From assembly GCF_029945885.1 (NCBI RefSeq), contig NZ_JAQSDK010000013.1, positions 107,026-171,025 on the forward strand: 64,000 nucleotides of DNA, read 5' to 3'. This DNA comes from Brevundimonas sp. GTDB lineage: Bacteria > Pseudomonadota > Alphaproteobacteria > Caulobacterales > Caulobacteraceae. The position numbers and the translations under genes are program-made. Under the pieces are notes generated by a model. It had not been told where the DNA came from. It did not search any database and was given only the letters and a program-made list of their open reading frames with translations. Shown here piece by piece: positions 18,949 to 28,044 of this stretch; position 1 is the first letter of the stretch; each line of letters opens with the position of its first letter.

Positions 18949-20067
18949 TCAGGCGGTGGCGGCGATGACCAGGTGCGGGATCAGGGACGAGCAGGCTCTC
19001 TGGCCGGCGACTCCGTCATTGGACAGGGTGATGACGCCCAGTCCGCGCTCGGGGGCCGCCAGCACGGTGGCGAACCACAGGGTGTTGGAGCCGTTGTGGG
19101 TGATCGTCGGGCCCGGTTCGCCGACCCCGGCCCACGGGGCCGTGCCGATACCCCATCCGGCCGCATAGGCCGGGGGATCGCCGACGGCGGGGGTCAGCAG
19201 GTGGCGGCGCGTGTCTTCGCTGAGCCAGTCAGGAGCTCCGCCCATCATGGCCCCGATGAAGCCGGCATAGTCGGCCAGGGTCATATGGACCGTGCCGGCC
19301 GGGCCGAGAGCAGCGGGATTGTCGGCGATTCCGGCCGGGTCCACCGCGACGCCCCCCTGGTGTCCCCATGGGGCCTCGCCCTTCGGGGCCCCGAACCCGG
19401 CGGAGGCGAGTCCGAGCGGCTGGAACAACTCGTGTTGCATGACCGTCTCCCAGGCTTCGCCGGTGATGGCCTCGATCGCCGCCCCGACCACGATATAGTT
19501 GGCGTTGCTGTAGGCGAAGGCCCCCACCGGCCCCGCCGGCGGGGCCGAGAAGACCCCGCGCGCCAGTTCGGCGCGCTGTTCGGGCAGGGGCCGGGTGTCG
19601 GCATGGGCGGCCATCAGCCAGGCCCGGTTGACGACCGGCCCGTCCAGCAGCCCGCCCCGGTGCCGCATCAGGTCGTCGAGGGTGATGCCGTTCCAGGCCG
19701 GGTCAATCGTCAGTCCGGGAAAGGCCGCCGCCACCGGCATGGCCCAGCGGGCGCGGCCCTGTTCCACCAGTCGGCCGAATACGGCGGCGGACATGGCCTT
19801 GGTGTTCGAGCCCAGGTGCCAGCGGTCGTTCAGGGTGGCCAGGTCGCCGCCGCCGGCGCGGCGTACGCCCCGGACGCCGGACCAGACCAGGCCGTTGCGG
19901 GTGACGATCCCGGCCGCCAGGGCCGGCGGGGCTGCCGCGGTGAAGACGGAATCCAGCGCCGTTGCGGCCGCGTCCCCGACGGACCGGGCCCGGGCCGGGC
20001 CGGGCAGGCCACCAAGGATCGGAAGGACGGCGAAACCGCCAAGAAGCGTGCGACGTGTGCTGAACAT
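18949..20067 (-). CDS. Exported beta-lactamase-fold serine hydrolase (class C/PBP type)
   Basis: A 372-residue serine hydrolase of the AmpC/D,D-peptidase/esterase superfamily. The start at 20067 is supported by a strong ribosome site (AGGGAGG) and opens a twin-arginine-like signal (STRRTLLGG followed by FAVLPILGGL), so Tat export is likely. Catalytic motifs are visible: Ser-X-X-Lys as SNTK in HLGSNTKAM, Tyr-X-Asn as YSN in FAYSNANY, and HNGSN in place of the KTG triad. Many relatives are esterases or peptidases and not resistance enzymes, so no drug resistance is claimed. It is divergent from the PPK2 gene. Confidence 0.88.
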   Translation of the reverse strand: MFSTRRTLLGGFAVLPILGGLPGPARARSVGDAAATALDSVFTAAAPPALAAGIVTRNGLVWSGVRGVRRAGGGDLATLNDRWHLGSNTKAMSAAVFGRLVEQGRARWAMPVAAAFPGLTIDPAWNGITLDDLMRHRGGLLDGPVVNRAWLMAAHADTRPLPEQRAELARGVFSAPPAGPVGAFAYSNANYIVVGAAIEAITGEAWETVMQHELFQPLGLASAGFGAPKGEAPWGHQGGVAVDPAGIADNPAALGPAGTVHMTLADYAGFIGAMMGGAPDWLSEDTRRHLLTPAVGDPPAYAAGWGIGTAPWAGVGEPGPTITHNGSNTLWFATVLAAPERGLGVITLSNDGVAGQRACSSLIPHLVIAATA

Positions 20068-20199
20068 GGCATCCTCCCTGTCGCGGACGATCTTATGGGG
20101 GTTGCCCGCCACTTGCACCTGACAACGCGGCAAGGTTCGGGATGGAGGAAATCCGGCGGCAATATTGCCCCGGCGGGCGGCGGGGCGCATCCTTGATCC

Positions 20200-20949
20200 A
20201 TGGGCAAGAAAAAAGACGGCTACGACAAGACTCTGGAACGGCTGCAGGAGCTGCTGGTGGAGACCCAGGCCTGGGTCATCGCCCAGGGAATCCGGCCGCT
20301 GATCGTGTTCGAGGGACGGGATTCGGCCGGCAAGGACGGGGCGATCAAGCGGATCACCGAGTTCGCTGCCCCGCGCCAGACCCGGGTCGTGGCCCTGCCC
20401 AAACCGACCGAGCGCGAGACCACCCAGTGGTATTTCCAGCGCTATGTGCCGCACCTGCCCGCCGCCGGCGAGACGGTGATCTTCAACCGCTCCTGGTACA
20501 ACCGGGCCGGGGTCGAGCCGGTGATGGGCTTCTGTTCGCCGGGCCAGTACGAGAATTTCCTCAAGGACGCGCCGCATTTCGAGCGGATGCTGACTGACGA
20601 CGGCATCGTGCTGATCAAGCTGTGGCTGGACATCAGCAAGCAAGAGCAGGCCAGGCGTCTGGATGAGCGGATTAATGACCCTCTGAAACGGTTCAAGGTC
20701 TCGCCGCTGGACAAGGAGGCCCAGGCCCGCTGGGAGGCCTATTCGACGGCCCGCGACCGGATGTTGTCCGAGACCCATGCCCATGGGGCCGGCTGGACGG
20801 TGGTGGCCACCGACGACAAGAAGACCGCGCGGCTGAACATCATCCGCCACATCCTGCGCACCCTCGGCGGGCCGGGCACCAAGGCCGAACGGCCGGACAC
20901 CGATGTGGTCTTCCCCGCTGACGGAGCCGAGGGCCGTCTGGCCCCCTGA
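20200..20949 (+). CDS. ppk2: Polyphosphate kinase 2
   Basis: A 249-residue PPK2-family kinase, which transfers phosphate between polyphosphate and nucleotides, usually GDP or ADP. The Walker A loop is GRDSAGKDG (39-47), with the Walker B/lid features TVIFNRSWYNRAGVEP and later RFKVSPLD and ARDRMLSETH as in the family. Length and single domain point to the one-domain PPK2 class; nucleotide preference cannot be read from sequence alone. Its stop abuts the convergent gluQ stop in the palindrome TGATCA. Confidence 0.93.
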   Translation: MGKKKDGYDKTLERLQELLVETQAWVIAQGIRPLIVFEGRDSAGKDGAIKRITEFAAPRQTRVVALPKPTERETTQWYFQRYVPHLPAAGETVIFNRSWYNRAGVEPVMGFCSPGQYENFLKDAPHFERMLTDDGIVLIKLWLDISKQEQARRLDERINDPLKRFKVSPLDKEAQARWEAYSTARDRMLSETHAHGAGWTVVATDDKKTARLNIIRHILRTLGGPGTKAERPDTDVVFPADGAEGRLAP

Positions 20950-21795
20950 TCAGAAGCCCAGCTCGGCGCGCAGGGCGGCGGGACTGACCCCGGCGGCACG
21001 GATCTCGGCCAGGGTCACGGCCCCGTCGCGCTTGGCAAAGCGTTTGCCGTCGGGCCCCAGCAGTAACGGATGATGGCGATAGACCGGGGTCGGCAGGTTC
21101 AGCAGGGCCTGCAAGACGCGCTGGATCGAGGTGACCGCGATCAGGTCATCGCCCCGGATCACATGGGTCACGCCCTGGGCGGCATCGTCGATGACGGTGG
21201 CGATGACATAGCCGGCCCCGATGTCCTTGCGCCCCAGAACCATGTCGCCGAGCGTCTCGGGCCGGGCGGTGTGGCGGCCGGGGCCGGCCGTTTCCTCGAG
21301 CCAGTCCAGATGGTCGAAGCCGCCGAGCCGGTCTCGGGCCCGGTTCAGTGACAGCCGCCAGGCAAAGGCCTCGCCCCGGGCCAGACGGTCGGCCTCGTCG
21401 TGCGGGGCATGCGGCCCGCCACCGAAGGCCCCGGCGTCGGCGGGGTCGTCGGCATGGGGCGCGACCCCCGCCAGGGCCAGCCGCTCCTTGCGGGTACGGA
21501 AACACCGATACAGCACCCCCATGTCACCCAGCTGCTGCAGGGCCGCGTCATAGTCGGCGCGGTGGTCGGACTGGCGGCGCACCGGGGTCTCCCAGTCGAG
21601 CCCCAGCCAGGTCAGGTCCTCGAACACGGCCGTCTCGAACTCCGGACGGCAGCGGGTGAAGTCGGTGTCCTCGATACGCAGCAGGAACCGGCCGCCGGCG
21701 TCGTGCGCCGCCTGCCAGGCGGTCAGGGCCGAAAAGGCGTGCCCCCGGTGCAGCCGTCCGGTCGGTGAGGGGGCGAAACGGGTGGTGAAGACCAA
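20950..21795 (-). CDS. gluQ: Glutamyl-Q tRNA(Asp) synthetase
   Basis: A 281-residue truncated glutamyl-tRNA synthetase paralogue without the anticodon-binding domain, which attaches glutamate to queuosine in tRNA-Asp. The class I signature is RFAPSPTGRLHRGHAF, and the KMSKS-equivalent is KRFAKRDG. Length fits the GluQ family (about 290). The usual zinc cysteines are reduced to a YRCFRTRKERL stretch, so the zinc site looks incomplete. It lies 4 bp downstream of the JmjC oxygenase gene on the same strand, so cotranscription is likely. Confidence 0.92.
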   Translation of the reverse strand: MVFTTRFAPSPTGRLHRGHAFSALTAWQAAHDAGGRFLLRIEDTDFTRCRPEFETAVFEDLTWLGLDWETPVRRQSDHRADYDAALQQLGDMGVLYRCFRTRKERLALAGVAPHADDPADAGAFGGGPHAPHDEADRLARGEAFAWRLSLNRARDRLGGFDHLDWLEETAGPGRHTARPETLGDMVLGRKDIGAGYVIATVIDDAAQGVTHVIRGDDLIAVTSIQRVLQALLNLPTPVYRHHPLLLGPDGKRFAKRDGAVTLAEIRAAGVSPAALRAELGF

Positions 21796-21799
21796 GCGC

Positions 21800-22945
21800 T
21801 CAGACCCGCTTCAGCGCGCCGTCGGCCTCGGCCGCGGCTACGGCGGTGCGCAGGGCGGCCTCGTCCACGGTATCGAACTCGGCGCACAGGTCTTCCAGGG
21901 CGAAAGTCGGCTGGCTGAAGGCCCACTGGAGTGCTTCGGCAAGAGGCCCGGTAGCGGCGGGCGGCGCGGCCCCGGTCGGTCGCAACAGGGTCAGGGGCTT
22001 GCGCACCGGCAGGCCGTAGGCGGGCAGGCGCGGGGCCAGTCCGGCCTGTTTGCCGGCGAGGGTGTCGCGGAAGCCGGGCGAGGCCGCCAGGGCGGCCAAC
22101 CGCTGGCCCAGATCGGCCAGATGCCGCTGCAGTGCGGCCCCGCCGTCCATCTGGGCCGGCGGCATATAGGCGCGGAAGGCCGGATCCTGCATCGCCATGG
22201 TCTCCAGCAGGCCGAAGATGATGCGGCCATAGAGGGCGGCCACCGAGAAGGTCACATGCAGCGAGGCATTGCCGCCGCTGACCGGACCGTCGGCCAGGGC
22301 GTCGTGATACCAGCCGCGCGGCAGATAGAGGACGTCGCCCGGCCGCATCCGCACGGACTGCATCAGCGGCCCCCGGGTCTGCTGGAAATAGGGGCGGGGA
22401 TCGCCACCACCGGGCATGGTGACGGGGGTGTCGGCGCGCGACTCATAGAGCTGCCAGGTCTTTTCGCCGCTGATGTGGACAGCGAAGACGTCGTGCAGGT
22501 CGAAATGGGTGCCGAAAGCCTGGACCCCGCCGAACGAGGCATAGGCATTGGCCCCGACCGAGGCACCGAAGGTGCGCGACAGCATGTCGGCCAGGGCTGC
22601 CAGTTCGGGGGTCAGTGACTGGATGTCGTCGGCAATCAGACTGGCTCCCGTCGACAGGAAGACGTCGACCCGGGCGGGTGCGGGCCGCTGGACCTCGCCC
22701 GTCGGGGTGCGGACGCGGGTGCAGTACTGGTCCGGCGGGATCGGCGCGCCGTCGCGCACCAGTTTCAGATTGGCGGCGGTCCAGATCGCGCTCTGGGCCA
22801 GCAGGCCGTTGAGCCGGTTCCAGTCGAAGATGCGGGCCTTGGTCGAGCTCGCGCCGGCGGGAATGTGTAGCGGTTTGCGGTCGTGGTAGTCGGCCATGAA
22901 GCGATCAGGGGTGATCGGATGCAACAGTTCGGCCAGGGTGAGCAT
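21800..22945 (-). CDS. JmjC-type Fe(II)/2-oxoglutarate oxygenase, ribosomal oxygenase-like
   Basis: A 381-residue cupin/JmjC protein related to the YcfD/RoxA and human MINA/NO66 ribosomal oxygenases, which hydroxylate ribosomal proteins. The iron-binding His-X-Asp is in GTHFDLHDVFAVHISGE, with Lys and Trp of EKTW in the expected places for 2-oxoglutarate binding and the distal His in SLHVTFSV. The extra N- and C-terminal helical regions fit the family. The next gene is gluQ, also concerned with modifying the translation machinery, which favours this assignment. Its substrate is unknown. Confidence 0.85.
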   Translation of the reverse strand: MLTLAELLHPITPDRFMADYHDRKPLHIPAGASSTKARIFDWNRLNGLLAQSAIWTAANLKLVRDGAPIPPDQYCTRVRTPTGEVQRPAPARVDVFLSTGASLIADDIQSLTPELAALADMLSRTFGASVGANAYASFGGVQAFGTHFDLHDVFAVHISGEKTWQLYESRADTPVTMPGGGDPRPYFQQTRGPLMQSVRMRPGDVLYLPRGWYHDALADGPVSGGNASLHVTFSVAALYGRIIFGLLETMAMQDPAFRAYMPPAQMDGGAALQRHLADLGQRLAALAASPGFRDTLAGKQAGLAPRLPAYGLPVRKPLTLLRPTGAAPPAATGPLAEALQWAFSQPTFALEDLCAEFDTVDEAALRTAVAAAEADGALKRV

Positions 22946-22986
22946 GGATCGACGCTAAAACCGTCCGCTGTCCCTGTCGAGGAACC

Positions 22987-23640
22987 ATGATCACCTGCCC
23001 GGGCCCGAGCGAAATCGCCGCTGCACGCGCCGCCCTTGTGGCCGCCGATCCCCGGCTGGAGCGGGCCCATGCCCAGACGCCGGTGTTCGAATGGCGCGCG
23101 CGGACCGGCGGCTTCGAGGGGTTGTTCCGGATGATCGTCGAACAGCAGGTGTCCGTGGCCTCGGCCGCGGCCATCTGGGGGCGGGTCCGCGACGGTCTTG
23201 GCGAGGTTACGGCTGACCGGGTACTGGCCCTGGACATCGAGACCCTGCGTGGCTTCGGCCTGTCGGGACAGAAGGCCCGCTATGGCCATGAGATCGCCCG
23301 GGCCCAGGGCGAGGGCCGGATCGATTTCGACCATATGGCGGGGCTGGACGACGCCGCGGCCGTGGCTGCCCTGACGGCGATCAAGGGGGTCGGGCGGTGG
23401 ACTGCGGAGACCTGGCTGATGTTCTGCGACGGACGCACCGACCTGTTTCCGGGCGGCGATGTCGCGCTGCAGGAGGCGATGCGCTGGGTCGATCGGGCGG
23501 GCGTGCGACCGGGTGAAAAACAGGCCTGTGCCCGGGCTGAAATCTGGCGACCGCACCGCAGTATTGCGGCACATCTTCTGTGGGGGTGGTATGGCGGGAT
23601 CAGGCGCGGCGAAATCGCGCTTGAGGAGCCCCAGCCGTGA
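22987..23640 (+). CDS. HhH-GPD DNA-3-methyladenine glycosylase, AlkA type
   Basis: A 217-residue base-excision repair glycosylase that removes alkylated bases. The helix-hairpin-helix is in LTAIKGVGRWTAETWLMF, and the catalytic aspartate of the GPD motif is in FPGGDVALQEA. The front part has the AlkA-like FRMIVEQQVSVASAAAIW. The AlkA N-terminal domain is lacking, as in short bacterial 3-methyladenine glycosylase II enzymes. Its last four bases overlap the start of the TRIC-family gene (GTGA). Confidence 0.9.
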   Translation: MITCPGPSEIAAARAALVAADPRLERAHAQTPVFEWRARTGGFEGLFRMIVEQQVSVASAAAIWGRVRDGLGEVTADRVLALDIETLRGFGLSGQKARYGHEIARAQGEGRIDFDHMAGLDDAAAVAALTAIKGVGRWTAETWLMFCDGRTDLFPGGDVALQEAMRWVDRAGVRPGEKQACARAEIWRPHRSIAAHLLWGWYGGIRRGEIALEEPQP

Positions 23641-24293
23641 TACCGACGCCCAGCCTGGACGAGATCAGCCAGCCGATTCTGCCGACCCTGTTCCTGCTGG
23701 ACTATGTCGGTGTGCTGGTGTTTGCCGCCACCGGGGCCCTGGCGTCGGCGCGCGAGAAGCATGACCTGGTGACCATGGGCTTCTTCGCCGCCATCACCGG
23801 AGTCGGCGGCGGCACATTGCGGGACCTGCTGATCGGCGCACCGGTGTTCTGGGTTCAGGACTGGAAATATATGGCGGTCTGCCTGACCGGGGCGCTGGCG
23901 GTCTGGATACTGGGGCGGCGCGACTGGCGGTTCCGGGCCCTGCTGTGGCTCGATGCCATCGGTCTGGCCGCCTACGGCGTAATGGGCGCGGCCAAGGCGG
24001 AAGCCTTCGGGGTCGCTCCGCTGATCTGCATCATCATGGGCACGCTGACCGCCTGTTTCGGCGGCATCGTCCGCGACCTGCTGGCGGGGCAGCCGTCGAT
24101 CCTGCTGCGGCGCGAGATCACCGTCACCGCTGCGATCCTGGCGGCTGCCGCCTATGTGGCGATGAAGATGCTGGGTCTGTCCAATGTGGCGGCCGCCCTG
24201 GTGGCCATGCCGCTGGGATTCGGCCTGAGGGCCGGGGCTCTGGCCAAGGGCTGGAGCCTGCCCGGTTTTCCGGACACTCCGTCGCGCGGATGA
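23637..24293 (+). CDS. TRIC-family (UPF0126/YadS) membrane protein
   Basis: A 218-residue membrane protein with about seven hydrophobic segments in two related halves, each with the glycine-rich signature GVGGGTLRDLL and FGGIVRDLLAG. This is the prokaryotic TRIC/UPF0126 family, homologous to trimeric intracellular cation channels; bacterial members may conduct K+ or transport glycine-like solutes. The start is a GTG at 23637 within GTGA shared with the glycosylase stop, so translation is probably coupled. Why it is tied to a DNA glycosylase is not obvious. Confidence 0.9.
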   Translation: MIPTPSLDEISQPILPTLFLLDYVGVLVFAATGALASAREKHDLVTMGFFAAITGVGGGTLRDLLIGAPVFWVQDWKYMAVCLTGALAVWILGRRDWRFRALLWLDAIGLAAYGVMGAAKAEAFGVAPLICIIMGTLTACFGGIVRDLLAGQPSILLRREITVTAAILAAAAYVAMKMLGLSNVAAALVAMPLGFGLRAGALAKGWSLPGFPDTPSRG

Positions 24294-24427
24294 TGTCGCC
24301 GAGCCGACACGTAGACGTCATGGCGGAGCCGTCGAATCGCGGCTAGGCTGGAGCTTGCCTGACAAGGAAGGAGACGTGTCTTCAGTCCTGTCGCCTCCCT
24401 TTCCCTCCAGCGCACTGGCAGGGCCTG

Positions 24428-24988
24428 ATGCAGGTCCAGTCCCGTCCCCCGTCCGGTTGGCCCGCGCTGGTGCTGAACGCCGACTTTCGCCCGCTGTCCT
24501 ACTATCCGCTGTCGATCTGGCCGTGGGAGGAGGTGGTGAAGGCCGTCTACCAGAACCGCGTCGATGTGGTCTCCACCTATGACAAGGTGGTGCGCAGCCC
24601 GTCGATGGAGATCGTCCTGCCCAGCGTGATTGCGCTGAAGACCTATGTCGATCAGGACCGCCAGCCTGCCTTTACCCGGTTCAACGTCTTCCTGCGCGAT
24701 GGCTTCACCTGCCAGTATTGCGGTGACATGCGCGACCTGACTTTCGACCATGTGGTCCCGCGCAGCCGCGGCGGTCGCACCACCTGGGAAAACATCGTCG
24801 CCGCCTGCTCGCCCTGCAACCTGCGCAAGGGTGGACGCACGCCGCAGCAGGCCAATATGCCGGTCCACCGCGCGCCGCATCGTCCGAACTCCTGGGAGTT
24901 GCAGGAGCGGGGGCGGAAATTCCCGCCGCATTTCCTGCACCAGAGCTGGCTGGACTACCTGTACTGGGACATCGAACTGGAGCCGTAG
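24428..24988 (+). CDS. HNH endonuclease-fold protein
   Basis: A 186-residue HNH-family protein. The core is FTCQYCGDMRDLTFDHVVPR followed by WENIVAACSPCNLRKG, so both CXXC zinc pairs, the DH and the Asn and final Cys-X-X-Cys are present. This chromosomal form with the front end LVLNADFRPLSYYPLSIW is widespread in bacteria; its natural target is not established. It is not next to a restriction or phage module here, so a housekeeping role is more likely than mobile-element defence. Confidence 0.9.
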   Translation: MQVQSRPPSGWPALVLNADFRPLSYYPLSIWPWEEVVKAVYQNRVDVVSTYDKVVRSPSMEIVLPSVIALKTYVDQDRQPAFTRFNVFLRDGFTCQYCGDMRDLTFDHVVPRSRGGRTTWENIVAACSPCNLRKGGRTPQQANMPVHRAPHRPNSWELQERGRKFPPHFLHQSWLDYLYWDIELEP

Positions 24989-25043
24989 GCGGGAGGCCTT
25001 CGGTCCGCTATTGTGCCCGAACGGTTTCACACACAGTAAGCAG

Positions 25044-25060
25044 ACGGTCCCCGGGACCGT
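25044..25060. repeat. Short perfect inverted repeat before the transglutaminase gene
   Basis: ACGGTCC-CCG-GGACCGT, a 7-bp stem with a 3-bp loop, 51 bp before the next ATG. No T-run follows on either strand, so it is more likely a weak leader hairpin or operator than a terminator. Confidence 0.4.
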
Positions 25061-25111
25061 TGACGCCACTGCTGCGTTGAGGTCGTCTTCCCCCGTTCAG
25101 CACAGGCTGCC

Positions 25112-25888
25112 ATGAAACTCCGTGTCCGTTCCGAGCTCGTCTATCGTTTCGACCCGCCGACGGACGCGATTTTCCAGATTCACGTCGCATCCTGGCCGGG
25201 GCTGCGGGTGCTGGAAGAGACTCTGGTCGTCAGCCCCGAGGCCGATTTCCGCCTGGATGAGACGGTCGATCTTGGCACGAGGCCGCTGCGGGGGCGTCTG
25301 TCCGGTACCGTGTCGGTGATCTATGAGGCCCTGGTCGACAATGGGCGGCTCAAGGGGCTGCCGCCCGGTGCCGTCCAGCACAACTGGACCGATCTCCCGG
25401 TCGAGGTCCTGACCTATCTGTGGCCGAGCCGGTATTGCGGCTCCGACGAGTTCGGCCGGTTCGCCGAGCGCGAATTCGGCAGCCTGAGCGGCGGGGCGCG
25501 GGTGCTGGCCATCGTCGGCTGGATTGCCGGGAACGTCGACTATCGCTTCGGCGTGTCCGACAGTGAAACCACGGCCGCCCGAACCTTCATCGATCGCGCC
25601 GGCGTGTGCCGCGACTTCACCCATCTGGGTATCGCCCTGTGTCGCGCCTCCGGGATTCCGGCGCGGGCCGTCAGCGCCTATGCCGCCCAGATGACACCGC
25701 CGGATTTTCACGCCGTCTTCGAGGTCTGGCTGTCCAATGGCTGGTGGCTGATCGATCCGACCGGCCTGGCTCCGATCGAGGGGCTGGTTCGGATCGCCAG
25801 TGGCCGCGACGCAGCCGACATCGCCTTTTTGAGCACCCAGGGGGCCTGCGAAATGGTTCGTCAGGCGATCACTGTCGAGGCCGTCTGA
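25112..25888 (+). CDS. Transglutaminase-like cysteine protease-fold protein
   Basis: A 258-residue protein of the bacterial transglutaminase-like superfamily. An N-terminal beta-rich domain (about 1-120) precedes the papain-like core with the triad Cys in DRAGVCRDFTHLGIAL, His in DFHAVFEVWL and Asp in LIDPTGLAP. No signal peptide. Members of this family act as peptidases or peptide-crosslinking enzymes; substrate unknown. Its stop abuts that of the convergent M1 peptidase in TGATCA. Confidence 0.88.
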   Translation: MKLRVRSELVYRFDPPTDAIFQIHVASWPGLRVLEETLVVSPEADFRLDETVDLGTRPLRGRLSGTVSVIYEALVDNGRLKGLPPGAVQHNWTDLPVEVLTYLWPSRYCGSDEFGRFAEREFGSLSGGARVLAIVGWIAGNVDYRFGVSDSETTAARTFIDRAGVCRDFTHLGIALCRASGIPARAVSAYAAQMTPPDFHAVFEVWLSNGWWLIDPTGLAPIEGLVRIASGRDAADIAFLSTQGACEMVRQAITVEAV

Positions 25889-27622
25889 TCAGTCACTGCT
25901 GTCGGTCGCCTGCCGTGCCTTCCAGGTCTCGATATAGTCGAGACGTCGCAGGGCCCGGTCGTGAGGGTCGATCAGGACATGGGCACCGGCCGGTACGGTG
26001 ATCTCACCGTGATTGCCGGTCATGGGAAGGGTGGTCAGTTGGCCGTCGACCTCGATCTCGACCGGCATGGGAAAGGACCCGCCGTCGCCGGTGACCCAGT
26101 CCAGTTTCAACAGGTCGCCTTCGCGGGTCTGGCGAAGGTCGGGCAGGGCGGCCTGGTACAGATAGGCGCGGAAGAACCAGGTCAGGTCGCGGCCACTCTC
26201 TTCATTGACGAGGGCCAGGAAGTCGTCGGTCGAGGCGAAGCGCGGGCTGAAACTGCCCGGACGCGGGTCTGGCCGACCATAGACCAGCCGACGCACCGAA
26301 TTGAAAAAGGCCTCGTCGCCGATCAGCAGGCGCAGGGAATGGGCGATCAGCGAGCCCTTGTTGTAGATGTCCAGGCCCGGTCCCTTGTCACCGTCATAGA
26401 CCTGGTCCTCGGTGCGCAGTTCGCCGGACACGACCGGATGAACGTTGAGCAGGGCCAGGCGCTGTTTCAGCAGGGCGGCCTGCATGGCCCGGTCGCCGTG
26501 CAGCCAGCGGTCGTAGAGGGGCTGCATATAGCTGCCCAAACCCTCGTGCAGCCACATGTCGTCGGCATTGGTGTTGGTCAACTGGTTGCCGAACCATTCG
26601 TGCGACAGCTCATGGTGCAGCAGCCAGTCGAAGCCGCGCCCGTCCAGCTTGTAGGCATTGCCGTAGGCGTTGATGGTCTGATGCTCCATGCCCAGGTGCG
26701 GGGTCTCGACCACGCCCATCTTCTCGTCGCCGAAGGGGAAGGGCCCCACGGTGGCCTCGTAGAAGTCCAGCATCTTCGGGAATTCGTCGAACAGGGCCCG
26801 GGCCCGGTCCGGGTCGTCGGTGGGCAGGTACCAGTAGGTCATCGGCACGGTGTTGCCGAAACGGCTGGCGTAGTCGGCGCTGAGTTCGACATAGGGACCG
26901 ATGTTGAGGGCCACCGCATAGGTGTTGGGCCGGGCCGCGCTCCAGCTCCAGGTGGTCCAGCCGTCGCCCTGGTCGATGACACCGGTGAGGCGACCGTTGG
27001 CCGGGGCCGACAGGCCGGTGGGGACGGTGATGTGCAGGTCGACCCGGCCCGGCTCGGCCAGGGGGTGGTCGATACAGGGCCAGAACAGGTCACAACCCTC
27101 GCCCTGGACGGCGGTGGCGATCCACGGCTGTCCGTCGAGCGTGGTGGTCCAGACGAAACCGCCGTCCCACGGCGCGCGCGGGGCCTCGCGGGGATAGCCG
27201 GCATAGGCGATGCGCAGGCTGACCGATTGTCCGGCGGCGATCGGCCGGGGCAGATCGACCGTCAGCCGCCCGTCGGGATTGGCCCAGTGGTCAGGCGGGA
27301 CCGGCATCCCGTCGACGGCCACCCCGGTGATGGCAAAGCGGGTGTCCAGCTCGACCGCCAGCCGCTCCAGGGGGGCGGTGGCAGTGAAGCGCAATTCGGC
27401 GACGGCGCTGAGGGCCCGGGCCTCGGGGCTGACGCGGATGGACAGGTCGGCCCGGTCGAACCGCATGGCCAGCTGCTCGGCGGTCCGGGGCTGGTCGGTC
27501 TCGAGCGTGAAGGCGGTGGACAGACGCAGGGCGGCGGTCGGCGGTGCCGGCGTCGTGGCGCAGGCGGCCAGGGCCAGGACACAGGCCGCAGGCACGGCAA
27601 GTCGGGGGACGATGGCGGACAC
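25889..27622 (-). CDS. M1-family zinc aminopeptidase, lipoprotein
   Basis: A 577-residue metallopeptidase of family M1. The zinc motif is HELSHEWFGNQLTN with His337, His341 and Glu360 (HEG), and catalytic Glu338; the GXMEN-type exopeptidase motif is replaced by LGMEHQTINAYG. The start is a GTG at 27622, chosen because it has a ribosome site (CCGGAG) and opens a lipoprotein signal (VPAACVLALAAC, lipidated Cys near residue 18). It would act in the periplasm on peptides. Longer in-frame starts upstream run into the terminator hairpin of rpmB. Confidence 0.9.
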   Translation of the reverse strand: MSAIVPRLAVPAACVLALAACATTPAPPTAALRLSTAFTLETDQPRTAEQLAMRFDRADLSIRVSPEARALSAVAELRFTATAPLERLAVELDTRFAITGVAVDGMPVPPDHWANPDGRLTVDLPRPIAAGQSVSLRIAYAGYPREAPRAPWDGGFVWTTTLDGQPWIATAVQGEGCDLFWPCIDHPLAEPGRVDLHITVPTGLSAPANGRLTGVIDQGDGWTTWSWSAARPNTYAVALNIGPYVELSADYASRFGNTVPMTYWYLPTDDPDRARALFDEFPKMLDFYEATVGPFPFGDEKMGVVETPHLGMEHQTINAYGNAYKLDGRGFDWLLHHELSHEWFGNQLTNTNADDMWLHEGLGSYMQPLYDRWLHGDRAMQAALLKQRLALLNVHPVVSGELRTEDQVYDGDKGPGLDIYNKGSLIAHSLRLLIGDEAFFNSVRRLVYGRPDPRPGSFSPRFASTDDFLALVNEESGRDLTWFFRAYLYQAALPDLRQTREGDLLKLDWVTGDGGSFPMPVEIEVDGQLTTLPMTGNHGEITVPAGAHVLIDPHDRALRRLDYIETWKARQATDSSD

Positions 27623-27694
27623 GGCGAACTCCGGAGGCGACCGGGTCGAGGGTAGGGCCAGCGGGCGCGGGCGCAAGGGTGATCGCGACCAAAG

Positions 27695-27725
27695 AAAAAG
27701 GCCGGTGTTGCCACCGGCCTTTTTC
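27695..27725 (-). terminator. Terminator of rpmB (stem symmetrical, could work both ways)
   Basis: AAAAAGGCCGGTG and its complement CACCGGCCTTTTT are separated by 5 bp or fewer, giving a 13-bp stem with T-runs on either strand. It lies 22 bp after the rpmB stop. The rightward reading has no gene immediately upstream. Confidence 0.9.
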
Positions 27726-27747
27726 AAATTCAGCAGTCAGTCGCCGA

Positions 27748-28044
27748 TCAAGCGGCGGCTTGCTCGGCGATCTTGGCCTTGACCTGGCGCTTGATGCGCT
27801 GGGCGGCGGTCGAGAGCTTTTCGTCGCGTGCCTTGACGATGAAGGCGTCCAGGCCACCCTTGTAGTCGAGGGTGCGCAGGGCGGCGTTCGAGATCCGCAG
27901 GCTGAACGACTGGCCCAGGGACTCGGAGGCGAGCTTGACCGTTTTCAGCGACGGCAGGAACCGGCGCTTGGTCTTCACATTCGAGTGGCTCACGCTGTGG
28001 CCGACCATCGGGCCGATACCGGTGAGTTCGCAACGACGAGACAT
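27748..28044 (-). CDS. rpmB: Ribosomal protein L28 (bL28)
   Basis: A 98-residue L28 protein of the large ribosomal subunit. The start is the conserved MSRRCELTGIGPMVGHSVSH, with the typical NVKTKRRFLPSLKTV next and an alphaproteobacterial C-terminal extension (YKGGLDAFIVKARD onwards). The longer upstream reading from 28224 is discarded because the family start is at 28044. It is a single-gene unit with a strong terminator. Confidence 0.97.
   Translation of the reverse strand: MSRRCELTGIGPMVGHSVSHSNVKTKRRFLPSLKTVKLASESLGQSFSLRISNAALRTLDYKGGLDAFIVKARDEKLSTAAQRIKRQVKAKIAEQAAA

Noticed and set aside
18949..20067. Drug-resistance beta-lactamase
   Set aside because: Class C fold only; sequence motifs fit esterase/peptidase relatives equally well, so no resistance is claimed.
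24428..24988. HNH gene as part of a restriction or phage system
   Set aside because: No methyltransferase, integrase or phage gene nearby; widespread housekeeping type.
25044..25060. Terminator of the HNH gene
   Set aside because: Stem present but no T-run on either side.
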